A stretch of 64,000 nucleotides of DNA from G965237725 sp965237725. GTDB lineage: Bacteria; Pseudomonadota; Gammaproteobacteria; Arenicellales; Poriferihabitantaceae. The stretch's first letter is position 1, and every line of letters begins with the position of its first letter. Below are positions 24,785 through 33,514 of this stretch, one piece after another. A program made the position numbers and the translations under genes. The notes below the pieces were generated by a model. That model did no database searches, had not been told where the DNA came from, and saw only the letters and a program-made list of their open reading frames with translations. The stretch covers positions 2,480,001-2,544,000 of the forward strand of contig OZ250151.1 in assembly GCA_965237725.1 (NCBI GenBank), written 5' to 3'.

Positions 24785-26014
24785 TTAATTCAGCCTGGAT
24801 ATTTCCTGCTGAATTATTTCGGCGATAGTATCGCAATGATCCTGATTTAGCGATAATGGAATACGCATATCGCAGGTTGTGCCCAAAATTTCCGTGGTAT
24901 GGGGTAGATCCTGGGGCTCTAAGTATTGCCAGTGATGGTATTGGCTGGTATAGCCCTGGGGTTCACTGCGACCAAACCATTTAATTGCCACGCCGCGCTC
25001 GGTGCAGCGATCAACCAGTGTCATCAGTTGTTCCTTGTTCAAGCCATCAACGTGAAACTGGATGGAGCTGGCAACATAGGCCTCGCTGGCCTCTCTTGGC
25101 GGAACGCTGACACCTTCAATGGCGTTCAGGCGTTGCTCCAGCCAGGCATAAATTTTATTCCATTGCCCTCCCCGTTGATCCATCTGCCGCAGTTGAGGGC
25201 GCAATACGCAGGCCACCAGATTGGACATGCGCATGCTTAAGTTCGGAATCTTTTTCTTCCATTTATCAAATACTGCTGCTGATGGCGCTGATTTGTGCTG
25301 GGCATAGAGCATGTAGCTACCTGAATACAATACTGCCTTGGCGGCCATGTCTTCATCATCTGTAACCAGGATGCCGCCTTCGCCGGAGTTGATATGTTTG
25401 AATGTCTGGGTGCTGAAACAACCCACGGCGCCGAAACGGCCGGTGAAGGTGTCTTTCCATTTGGCCCCCATGGTATGTGCGCAGTCTTCCACCAGGGTCA
25501 GGCCCAGTTGATTACAAAGATTTGTGATTTCATCCATGTCAGCGATATGTCCGCGCATATGAGTCAATAACAAGACTCTTGCGCCGCTTGATTTTGCTTT
25601 GGCTGCAAGGTCATCAAAATTTATGCGGTGGTCACTATCAATCTCCACAAGAACAGGTTTACCACCAGCGTGTTCGATTGCTCCGGGTACCGGCGCAAGA
25701 TTAAAGGCATTCACCAGAACCGGATCACCGGGTTTTACCCCGGCCACTTTCAGGCCGATGAAAATTGCGCAGCCACCGGAATTTATCCCAACCGCATATT
25801 TGGATCCAACATAGTCAGCAAACTCCTGTTCAAGCAATGTAGCGTGGGGATCGCTGCTGCCGTATTCACCGTAGCGGTGCAGCCGCCCGGTTTGCATTAA
25901 TTCAACCGCCTGATTTATGGCCTCATCGGGCAATGCCCCAGGATCGCTGAGGTCGATGTCCAGGCTCATATCGTCGGCATCCCCTGGTTTTGGTTTGGTC
26001 TGTGTTTTGCTCAT
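24785..26014 (-). CDS. DegT/DnrJ/EryC1/StrS-family PLP aminotransferase
   Basis: Fold-type I PLP enzyme of 409 residues. Lys206 in TFKHINSGEGG is the predicted internal-aldimine lysine; VNAFNLAPVPGAIEHAGGKP and LVEDCAHTMGAKW are family blocks. Such enzymes usually aminate keto-sugars, but this one is not in a polysaccharide cluster: neighbours are a cysteate-lyase-like PLP enzyme (62-base gap, same strand) and a racemase. It has an N-terminal polar extension of about 20 residues. Substrate unknown. Confidence 0.85.
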   Translation of the reverse strand: MSKTQTKPKPGDADDMSLDIDLSDPGALPDEAINQAVELMQTGRLHRYGEYGSSDPHATLLEQEFADYVGSKYAVGINSGGCAIFIGLKVAGVKPGDPVLVNAFNLAPVPGAIEHAGGKPVLVEIDSDHRINFDDLAAKAKSSGARVLLLTHMRGHIADMDEITNLCNQLGLTLVEDCAHTMGAKWKDTFTGRFGAVGCFSTQTFKHINSGEGGILVTDDEDMAAKAVLYSGSYMLYAQHKSAPSAAVFDKWKKKIPNLSMRMSNLVACVLRPQLRQMDQRGGQWNKIYAWLEQRLNAIEGVSVPPREASEAYVASSIQFHVDGLNKEQLMTLVDRCTERGVAIKWFGRSEPQGYTSQYHHWQYLEPQDLPHTTEILGTTCDMRIPLSLNQDHCDTIAEIIQQEISRLN

Positions 26015-26108
26015 AGCGGTTTTGATCTTAACAGAGATGCCTTTTATTTCTAAACATCGGCCTGGATCGCTTTCGGTTTTAACATATTATTATCCTGCCA
26101 CCTAATGG

Positions 26109-26366
26109 TGGATCCTTCGTCGCCCCTCCTCAGGATGACGGTGGGAGAGTGCGATTCAAGATGACGCAGAGCGTCATTCTGAGCGCAGTGCACGTCCTGA
26201 GCGTTAGCGCGTCGTCCTGAGCGTTAGCGCGTCGTCCTGAGCGTTAGCGAAGGAAAGGAAAGGGAAGAAAAGAATCCAGTTTCATCATTGACCGGTGGAT
26301 CCTTCGTCGTCCCTCCTCAGGATGACAGCGTTGTGGGGGGACTCAGGATGACAACGGGGTGGCACC
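26109..26366. repeat. Repeat-filled gap with a 20-bp tandem repeat
   Basis: The 373-base gap upstream of the DegT gene holds GGATCCTTCGTCG...CTCAGGATGAC at 26109-26139 and again at 26297-26326, the inverse form of GTCATCCTGAG ... GGATCC. Between them CGTCCTGAGCGTTAGCG occurs three times at exact 20-base steps (26193, 26213, 26233). Each contains the inner hairpin-like CGTTAGCG. No gene is seen. Confidence 0.82.
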
Positions 26367-26387
26367 TCAGGGTGAAGGTAGGGAAAA

Positions 26388-27119
26388 TTATGCTACCAGC
26401 GGTTTTAGCCCTTTCGCATATGCCACACATTGCTCAGCCAGAATTTCTGTGGAATCAATAAACGGCACGGACAAATCGTCGGCCGTCATCACCAGGGGCA
26501 CCTCGGTGCAGCCGGCGAGAATACCCTGGGCACCCAGTTCGATTAATTCATCAGTCATCGCCATCATGGCACTACGAATGTTCTGATCTACCCCCTGTCC
26601 CTTGATTTCATAAACCAAATCCATAAATGCCTTTTGTCGATCCGCTGTCAGAGTTAAAACCTCAATTCCGTGGGATTCCAAGGCGGTTTCATAGAGCTGC
26701 GCCTGCAGACAGCCGTCTGTTGCCAGCAATCCCACAGATTGGAGATCAGGGTGGTTTTCAGCAATATAGGTACAGGTTTCGGTGACGATACTGATAAAAG
26801 GAATGCTGATCGCATTTCTTATTGAATCCTCAAATGCATGGGCGGTGTTGCAGGCCATGACAATAAATTCTGCGCCAACCGCTTCCAGTCGTCGTGCATT
26901 CGCGGCTAAACTCATCGCTGGTGATGCCCCGCTTCCTGCCAGGGCCTGGTTGCGATTGGGTACTTTGGGGTTATTGTCGATAAGAATATGCAGATGATCC
27001 TGGTCGGATTGCGCAGGGGTAATTCGAACGATCCGACCGAAAAAATCCACCGTGGCTTCAGGGCCGAGACCACCAATGATGCCAAGGACTTTATCGGCTG
27101 TTTTGACAGAATCGGGCAT
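26388..27119 (-). CDS. Aspartate/glutamate racemase family protein
   Basis: Cofactor-independent racemase of 243 residues. The two catalytic cysteines are present: Cys90 in VMACNTAHAF and Cys204 in LAGCTEVPLV. The opening LGIIGGLGPEATVDFFGRIV is the Asp-racemase type (YgeA/RacD-like). It would interconvert L- and D-aspartate or a related acid. Upstream is the divergent aconitase promoter region. Confidence 0.9.
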   Translation of the reverse strand: MPDSVKTADKVLGIIGGLGPEATVDFFGRIVRITPAQSDQDHLHILIDNNPKVPNRNQALAGSGASPAMSLAANARRLEAVGAEFIVMACNTAHAFEDSIRNAISIPFISIVTETCTYIAENHPDLQSVGLLATDGCLQAQLYETALESHGIEVLTLTADRQKAFMDLVYEIKGQGVDQNIRSAMMAMTDELIELGAQGILAGCTEVPLVMTADDLSVPFIDSTEILAEQCVAYAKGLKPLVA

Positions 27120-27252
27120 ATCAGCATTTTGTGGAATTAAATTTGGAAATGAAGTCTAACAAGATGAGAATGGCTTAACCATTCAAATTTATCATAAGTA
27201 TTTTTTCTGGTTGGGCCCGGGGTTTCGGTCTGCGATTAGGCATTTTCTAAAG

Positions 27253-27258
27253 TATAAT
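27253..27258 (+). promoter_or_regulatory. -10 box of the aconitase promoter
   Basis: TATAAT in the context TAAAGTATAATCGGCC, with a start expected near 27265 and a leader of about 46 nt ending in an AGGAG ribosome site (27301-27305) ahead of ATG 27311. The -35 is not obvious at 17 bp, so an activator may be needed. Confidence 0.5.
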
Positions 27259-27310
27259 CGGCCCCCCGTTTTCGCTACTACAGACAAGATATACAGCGCA
27301 GGAGATTCAA

Positions 27311-29986
27311 ATGACCGGTACCAGCAATAATTCCTTCCGTAGTTATGCAACCCTGGATGTTAAGGGTAAAAGCTATGGTTATTACAGCCTTAAATCTGAA
27401 AAAGTTGCCGCCCTTGGCGATATTAGTCGATTGCCAAATTCGATTAAAGTTTTGCTGGAAAACTTACTGCGGCATGAAGATGGCGTGGCCTGCACCGTGG
27501 ATGACATCGAAGCTTTGGCAAAAAGCGCAGAACACAAAACCACTCAGGAGATCGCCTACCATCCCGCCCGGGTTTTAATGCAGGATTTCACTGGTGTTCC
27601 CGCAGTGGTTGATCTGGCAGCCATGCGCGATGCCCTGGTCAAAGCCAAAATCGATCCGAAGAAAATAAACCCACTGTCTCCAGTGGATCTGGTCATCGAT
27701 CACTCGGTGGTTATCGACCAATTCGCCAGCAACAGCGCATTTGGATTCAACGTAGAGCAGGAAATGTACCGCAATGCCGAGCGCTACGAATTCCTAAAAT
27801 GGGGACAGGGCGCATTTGATAATTTTAAACTGGTACCACCGGGTACCGGCATATGCCATCAGGTTAATCTGGAGTTTATCGCCAAGGGGGTATGGACCGA
27901 TGACGCCAGTGGTGAAACCGTGGCCTATCCCGATACCCTGGTCGGCACCGACAGCCACACCACCATGATCAACGGCCTAGGCGTGCTTGGCTGGGGTGTG
28001 GGTGGTATCGAAGCTGAAGCGGCCATGCTCGGCCAGCCCATTCCGATGTTAATCCCCGACGTGGTAGGATTTGAATTAACCGGCCAATTGAGCGAGGGCA
28101 TCACCGCCACCGATTTGGTGTTGCGCATTGTGCAAATGTTGCGCGAACACGGCGTGGTTGGGAAGTTTGTTGAATTCTACGGCGATGCCCTGGATACCCT
28201 GCCCCTGGCAGACCGGGCAACCATTGCCAACATGGCGCCGGAATACGGTGCCACCTGTGGTTTCTTTTCCATCGACCAGAAAACCATGGACTACATGAAA
28301 CTCAGTGGCCGGGACCAGGACACCCTGGACCTGGTTGAAGCTTATGCTAAGGCCCAGGGCATGTGGCGAGACAGCTCAAAACCCACACCGTTATTTGCCT
28401 CTACCCTGAAACTCGACATCAGTGAAGTCCGGCCCAATCTGTCCGGCCCGAAACGCCCCCAGGACAGGGTTGCACTACCCGACATGCCTAAAGCTATCGA
28501 AGACTTTATAAAATCGGATGGCAAGGAAAATGAAATGGATAAAAGTTTTTCCACAACGGATGATTTCGATATGCACCACGGCGATGTCGTGGTTGCGGCA
28601 ATCACTTCATGCACCAACACCTCCAACCCTGCAGTAATGGTTGGTGCTGGCCTGGTTGCAAAGAAGGCAGTTGAAAAAGGTCTGACCCGTAAACCCTGGG
28701 TAAAATCATCTTTAGCCCCAGGATCAAAAGTGGTTACCGAGTATCTGGAAAAAGCCGGGCTGCAGGAATATCTGGATGAACTGGGTTTTAATACCGTGGG
28801 TTATGGCTGCACCACCTGTATCGGCAACTCCGGGCCGTTACCCGAAGCGGTGCACAATGCCGTGAGCGACAACGACATGGTGGTCACGTCGGTTTTATCC
28901 GGCAACCGGAATTTTGAAGGCCGGATTCATCCTCTGGTCAAGGCCAACTGGCTTTCTTCACCGCCCCTGGTTGTGGCCTATGCCCTTGCTGGAAGTACCC
29001 GGGTCAACGTGGCTACGGATGCTATTGGCCAAGGCAGCGACGGCAATGATGTGTTTTTGAAAGACATCTGGCCAACCAATGAAGAAGTGGCAAATGAAGT
29101 TGCCAAAATTGATCAATCTATGTTCACCAGCAAATACGCCGACGTGTTTGCCGGTGATGACAAATGGCAAGCAGTGCCTACCACCGAAGGTGAAACCTAT
29201 TCATTCTCCGGCGACTCGACCTATATTCAGTTACCGCCGTTTTTTGAAGCGCAATACACCAGCGGCAAAGACAAGAATATAGAAGGCGCAAGATTACTCG
29301 CCCTGCTCGGTGACTCGGTGACAACTGACCATATTTCTCCAGCAGGCTCCATCGCAGCGGATAGTCCAGCGGCAAAATATTTAACCGATAATGGTGTGGA
29401 GAAAAAGGACTTTAATTCCTATGGTTCACGCCGAGGCAACCATGAAGTGATGATGCGCGGCACATTTGGAAATATCCGCATCAAAAATGAGCTGGTACCC
29501 GGAACCGAAGGCGGTTACACCTGTATGGCCGACGACCCAACGGTGATGCCGATCTATGACGCAGCGATGAAATACATGGCTGCGGGCACACCAACCGTAG
29601 TAGTCGGCGGCAAAGAATACGGCACTGGCTCAAGCAGAGACTGGGCGGCAAAAGGCACTCTGCTGCTGGGGGTCAAAGCCGTGATCGTCGAAAGCTTTGA
29701 ACGCATTCATCGATCCAATCTGGTGGGTATGGGTGTCCTGCCATTGCAGTTTATGCCCGGGGAAAATCGCAAGTCCCTGAATTTATCGGGTAGTGACAGC
29801 ATCGATATTCTCGGGCTCGACGGCAAACTAACGCCGAAGCAGGTTTTCGATGCCCGGATCAACCGCGCTGATGGTTCGATCGATGAAATTAATTTGCAAT
29901 CCCGAATCGATACAGCGGTAGAGGTTGAATATTATTTGAGTGGTGGTGTACTTCAATTTGTGTTGAAGCGGATTATGAATTCATAA
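27311..29986 (+). CDS. acnA: Aconitate hydratase A
   Basis: TCA-cycle enzyme converting citrate to isocitrate with a [4Fe-4S] cluster. At 891 residues it has the AcnA/IRP size. Cluster cysteines are Cys434 (TSCTNTSNP), Cys500 and Cys503 (GCTTCIGNSGPL), at almost the same numbers as E. coli AcnA. Other blocks: VGTDSHTTMINGLGVLGWGVGG, GSRRGNHEVMMRGTF and EYGTGSSRDWAAKG. It is a single-gene unit; both sides are non-coding, with a long repeat array following its stop. Confidence 0.98.
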   Translation: MTGTSNNSFRSYATLDVKGKSYGYYSLKSEKVAALGDISRLPNSIKVLLENLLRHEDGVACTVDDIEALAKSAEHKTTQEIAYHPARVLMQDFTGVPAVVDLAAMRDALVKAKIDPKKINPLSPVDLVIDHSVVIDQFASNSAFGFNVEQEMYRNAERYEFLKWGQGAFDNFKLVPPGTGICHQVNLEFIAKGVWTDDASGETVAYPDTLVGTDSHTTMINGLGVLGWGVGGIEAEAAMLGQPIPMLIPDVVGFELTGQLSEGITATDLVLRIVQMLREHGVVGKFVEFYGDALDTLPLADRATIANMAPEYGATCGFFSIDQKTMDYMKLSGRDQDTLDLVEAYAKAQGMWRDSSKPTPLFASTLKLDISEVRPNLSGPKRPQDRVALPDMPKAIEDFIKSDGKENEMDKSFSTTDDFDMHHGDVVVAAITSCTNTSNPAVMVGAGLVAKKAVEKGLTRKPWVKSSLAPGSKVVTEYLEKAGLQEYLDELGFNTVGYGCTTCIGNSGPLPEAVHNAVSDNDMVVTSVLSGNRNFEGRIHPLVKANWLSSPPLVVAYALAGSTRVNVATDAIGQGSDGNDVFLKDIWPTNEEVANEVAKIDQSMFTSKYADVFAGDDKWQAVPTTEGETYSFSGDSTYIQLPPFFEAQYTSGKDKNIEGARLLALLGDSVTTDHISPAGSIAADSPAAKYLTDNGVEKKDFNSYGSRRGNHEVMMRGTFGNIRIKNELVPGTEGGYTCMADDPTVMPIYDAAMKYMAAGTPTVVVGGKEYGTGSSRDWAAKGTLLLGVKAVIVESFERIHRSNLVGMGVLPLQFMPGENRKSLNLSGSDSIDILGLDGKLTPKQVFDARINRADGSIDEINLQSRIDTAVEVEYYLSGGVLQFVLKRIMNS

Positions 29987-29997
29987 GATATTGTCGT

Positions 29998-30710
29998 TGC
30001 TGTGGATCCGTTGTCGACCTGAACGTCGTGCACCGTCCTGAGCATAGAGAAGGAAAGAATCCACCCATGGAATTGCAAGGAACTGCACCCACTTTCGTCA
30101 TTCCGGAATTCCGAAGGAATATCCGGAATCCATCTATGGGACTACAAAAATATCGCCCAGCTGAAATGCCAAACCAGGCATGGATCCCGGATATCCGCTT
30201 CGCGGTTTCCGGGATGACGTGGGGATAACCGCTCCGCGGTTTGTTCGTATCATCCCTGATACTCACCCCGTTGGGGCTACGCGAAATTCTGCTCCCAGCA
30301 GGATTTTGTTCGTATCATCCCTGATACTCACCCCGTTGGGGCTTGCGCGAAATTCTGCTCCCGGCAGAATTTTCCGGGATGACGGCGGGATAAATGATCT
30401 AGATGCTGTCACCAAGTCACACACCACTGTCATTCTGAACGCAGTGAAGAATCTATTCTCTTAACATCGACTCAACACCATCCTGTGGATCCTTCAAGCC
30501 TGCGGCTTTCAGGACGACTTAGCTGGTCGCCGTCGTTCTGAACGAAGAGCGTCGTCCTGAGCGTTAGCGAAGGAAAGGGAAGGAAAGGAAAGTATCCAGT
30601 TTCTACACCGACTCATCACAGACTGGATCCTTCGCAAAGGCTCAGGACAGGTGGATCCTTCGTCGTGCCTCCTCAGAATGACAATAGGGTAGCGCGATTC
30701 AGAATGACGA
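29998..30710. repeat. Large intergenic array of mixed palindromic repeats
   Basis: The 798-base gap after aconitase is the longest non-coding stretch of the window and is mostly repeats. CGTCATTCCGGAATTCCGAA and inverse GGATCCCGGATATCC...TTTCCGGGATGACG lie in 30096-30225; CCTGAGC/GGATCC units lie at about 30023-30060 and 30480-30700 (GGATCCTTCAAGCCTGCGGC, then TTTCAGGACGAC; GTCGTCCTGAGCGTTAGCG; GGATCCTTCGTCGTGCCTCC). A 65-bp tandem duplication sits inside (next entry). No convincing gene. Confidence 0.85.
30241..30373 (+). repeat. 65-bp direct tandem duplication
   Basis: The segment beginning TTGTTCGTATCATCCCTGAT at 30241 is repeated from 30306, each ending GCGAAATTCTGCTCCC(A/G)GCAG. The copies differ by about three substitutions and a one-base insertion, so it is a recent duplication inside the CATTCCGG-type repeat. 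Confidence 0.85.
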
Positions 30711-30784
30711 GAAAGCGCCACGGGAAACCTGATATCTGAATGATTTTTATTCTGATTTATTGGTAGATATGTAATGATCAACTA

Positions 30785-31966
30785 ATGAATAAGCGACAAC
30801 AATCAATCTTACTCGCCGCCATGCTGGTGACTTTTGTCACCGGATCGATCCACTGCTTTTCGGTTTTTCTGGTACCCCTGGAAAATCTACTGGAATTGCC
30901 CCGAGCCCAAATCAGTCTGTTCTATTCATTTGCACTGATCTTCCTCACCGTATCAGTATTATTCGGTTACCTTGTATACGAAAAGGTCGAGCCAGCAACC
31001 ATGATCCTGCTCTCATGTACGGTTGCCGGTGCAGGCCTTGGGATATCCGCGCATGGCACAACCTGGTGGAGCATATTCTTTGGTTACAGTCTGATCTTTG
31101 GTATCGCAAATGGTTTTGCGTATGGTTACGTGTTACAGCTGGTTGGCCGTGCATTACCGGACCACAAGGGCTTTGCTATGGCCGCAGTCACTGCAGCTTA
31201 TGCTGTGGGCTCAGTTGTTTTTTCCCTTATCCTGGCGCGACTGGTAGAACATACCTCCCATGCTACGGCGTTGACAGTCATGGGCGTCATCATCGTTATC
31301 AGCGGCATCATTGCAGCAGTGCTGATGAAATCCTGCGCTGTCAGTTTCAAGTCCGTCAACCAGAATGTCCGATCTGAAACCCGTCTGAAATCGACCCCGG
31401 TTCTGGTGGCGTTATTGTGGCTGGCTTACAGCTGCAGTGTGTTCGCCGGATTGATGGCCATCGGCCATGCCGCAGGCATTGTTCAGAGCCTGGGCGGTGA
31501 ATATGGTCTGGCCATTTGGGGAGCGGTGTTCATCGGCATCGGCAGTTCCATTGGTGGCTTTTTCATCGGCTGGGTAATTAACCGCAATAATATGAATACC
31601 TGGCTCATGGCCCTGCCGATTATTTCTGCGGTATTTTTGTTTTTGCTGATTTTCGTAGCACAGCCAACAATCGCCATCATTGTGCTTTCCTTCATTGGGT
31701 TTTCATATGGTGCCGTAATCGCTGTATATCCATATGCTATATCGGAATTTTTTGGCAGCGAATTAGGCCCCAAAGTTTATGGTCGAGTATTTACCGCCTG
31801 GGGATTTGCAGGTCTTGCCGGTCCCTGGAGTGCGGGAAAATTATTTGATCAAAGCGGTAGCTATTCAACCGCCCTGATTGTTGCCGGCATGATTGCCCTG
31901 ATATCGACCACGGTTTATTACATTACTCAAAAAACTATTTCCCAACGATCAAAGGTCGCTGGCTAG
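30785..31966 (+). CDS. MFS transporter, OFA (oxalate/formate antiporter)-like
   Basis: A 393-residue 12-segment MFS carrier. The N-terminal LVTFVTGSIHCFSVFLVPLE and the later SFIGFSYGAVIAVYPYAISEFFG and GRVFTAWGFAGLAGPWSAG match the OFA monocarboxylate/oxalate-formate type. A small monocarboxylate is likely, but not assignable. Its stop overlaps the stop of the convergent cupin gene by 4 bases. Confidence 0.85.
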   Translation: MNKRQQSILLAAMLVTFVTGSIHCFSVFLVPLENLLELPRAQISLFYSFALIFLTVSVLFGYLVYEKVEPATMILLSCTVAGAGLGISAHGTTWWSIFFGYSLIFGIANGFAYGYVLQLVGRALPDHKGFAMAAVTAAYAVGSVVFSLILARLVEHTSHATALTVMGVIIVISGIIAAVLMKSCAVSFKSVNQNVRSETRLKSTPVLVALLWLAYSCSVFAGLMAIGHAAGIVQSLGGEYGLAIWGAVFIGIGSSIGGFFIGWVINRNNMNTWLMALPIISAVFLFLLIFVAQPTIAIIVLSFIGFSYGAVIAVYPYAISEFFGSELGPKVYGRVFTAWGFAGLAGPWSAGKLFDQSGSYSTALIVAGMIALISTTVYYITQKTISQRSKVAG

Positions 31967-32721
31967 CCAGCTGGATTCAGGTGGGACTCGAAAATCTGTT
32001 TGAACGGGATATAGGTTCGATCCATGGGTTTTTTGTTATTGTACTGACAAAACGGAATGCTGAACGATACCCGCGGACCACCTGCATTGGCAATACGATG
32101 AAACACACTAGGGGGCATGTAAAACATATCACCCGGTTTCAGGGTAAATTTACTTGCCACTTTCAGTTTGCCTTTTAATTCTTTCTCGCCCAGGGCACAA
32201 ACATCGTTTGGTAAGTTTTTATCGTGACTGAAAATCGTCCATTGGGTTTTGCCAATGACCTGGAGATAAATTTTGTGCTGGGGAAAATCTCGATGCGCAT
32301 TATAGGCACTGGCACCTGGTGCAGAGGATACATATAAGTGAAGGTCAGCATAGAATTTGTGTTTTTTAAATGTGGCCTCGATTCCATCGATTAGCTCAGC
32401 GGCTCTTGGATTAATCTGTGTGGAGTTGGCCATCATGATGCTACAGCCGTTTTTAATGCCTTTTAGCACTTCCCGCTTTTTAACCGCCATTTGAGACCAT
32501 GCGCAGTCATTTGATACTGCTGTCCCTCTTTGCCCGCCCTGGATGATCTGAACAGGGGTGTTGAGATTACTGCCGTCGTTCAATCTGGCCTCTATTTCAT
32601 CGAGGGTAATCAGGTCTTTAAATTTATCTGGCTTACCGCGGATAACAAAACAGGTGCCGCTTTCAAATTTTGCCAAAAAATCCTTTTTTGACATGGGTTT
32701 GATTAAACTACTAAACTTCAT
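31963..32721 (-). CDS. JmjC/cupin-like Fe(II) oxygenase
   Basis: A 252-residue cupin-fold protein resembling the cupin-4/JmjC ribosomal-protein hydroxylase group. Metal-binding triad: His143-x-Asp145 (NAHRDFPQHKIYLQV) and His208 (PPSVFHRI), with KTQWTIF in the intervening strand where these enzymes place 2OG-binding residues. It faces, with only 58 bases between start codons, a TIGR02466-type oxygenase. Possible target: a protein or an amino-acid side chain. Confidence in the fold is good, in the substrate none. Confidence 0.72.
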   Translation of the reverse strand: MKFSSLIKPMSKKDFLAKFESGTCFVIRGKPDKFKDLITLDEIEARLNDGSNLNTPVQIIQGGQRGTAVSNDCAWSQMAVKKREVLKGIKNGCSIMMANSTQINPRAAELIDGIEATFKKHKFYADLHLYVSSAPGASAYNAHRDFPQHKIYLQVIGKTQWTIFSHDKNLPNDVCALGEKELKGKLKVASKFTLKPGDMFYMPPSVFHRIANAGGPRVSFSIPFCQYNNKKPMDRTYIPFKQIFESHLNPAG

Positions 32722-32779
32722 TATTGATATACAATTATTGATAAATTTGTTATTTTAAATCTTAACACACTAAAAATAT

Positions 32780-33493
32780 TTGGCCATGGCATCAAACTCG
32801 GAAATAAGTTATCAATTCTCAACGCCCATAATCAAGAGCGATATACCGGGCTTCGCTGATAAAAAGACCGAGCTGGTAAGGTATATTAAAAAGCTGCAGA
32901 AAAGCCACAAGGGCATTCAATCCAGCAACTACGACGGCTGGCATTCCGAGCGAAACCTGCACACCGACGCATCCAGCATTATGCAATGGTTGGTACGACG
33001 GATTAACATGCTCAACATCAAGGCCATCCAGCAGCTAAATAATACTGATGAAGGGGTTGATATTCGTCTGCGCGAGATGTGGGTCAACGTCAATCAAAAA
33101 GGCAACTGGAATATGCCCCACATTCATGCGGTAAAGTGGTCCGGGGTTATTTATATTTCCGGCGAAACCGCTCCCGAGCCCAAGCCCAAGCCCAAGCCCA
33201 AAGAATTAAAGAAAATGCGCGAGGGAGATACGGTATTTCTAAACCCGGTACCCGAGGCCGCCTATTTCGGTCAGCCCAATTCTGTACCCTATTCGTTTAA
33301 GCCGGGACAGATGTTATTTTTCCCCGGATACCTGATGCACATGGTTGCACCCCATAAATCTGACAAGGAACGAATCACTTTCGCTTTTAACGTCGACCTG
33401 GTTCAGCTGGAATCCCAGCGCAAACCACCGGCGAAAAAAGTGGTTGCCACCACACCATCGTCGATTAAACCGCGGGTCGAGATAATCGGTTAA
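32780..33493 (+). CDS. 2OG-Fe(II) oxygenase, TIGR02466-like
   Basis: A 237-residue paralogue of the protein at 22911 without its basic tail. Iron ligands His114 and His116 (MPHIHAVKWSGVIYIS) and His187 (GYLMHMVAP), with Arg198 (ERITFAFN) for 2OG. A short Pro/Lys repeat (PEPKPKPKPKELKK, near residue 133) makes an exposed loop after the second core strand. TTG at 32780 or ATG at 32786 may start it. It is divergent from the JmjC/cupin gene, forming a two-oxygenase locus. Confidence 0.8.
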   Translation: MAMASNSEISYQFSTPIIKSDIPGFADKKTELVRYIKKLQKSHKGIQSSNYDGWHSERNLHTDASSIMQWLVRRINMLNIKAIQQLNNTDEGVDIRLREMWVNVNQKGNWNMPHIHAVKWSGVIYISGETAPEPKPKPKPKELKKMREGDTVFLNPVPEAAYFGQPNSVPYSFKPGQMLFFPGYLMHMVAPHKSDKERITFAFNVDLVQLESQRKPPAKKVVATTPSSIKPRVEIIG

Positions 33494-33514
33494 GTCTGGA
33501 AATTGCCAGCGGTT

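Noticed and set aside
26193..26249. CRISPR-like regular repeats
   Set aside because: Three 17-base copies at 20-base steps have only 3-base spacing, so they are tandem repeats, not a CRISPR array; no cas genes are present.
30028..30464. Frames of 66-94 residues after aconitase
   Set aside because: All lie in repeats that occur in both orientations elsewhere, with repeated motifs such as GIPDIRFAVSGMT typical of translated CATTCCGG repeats.
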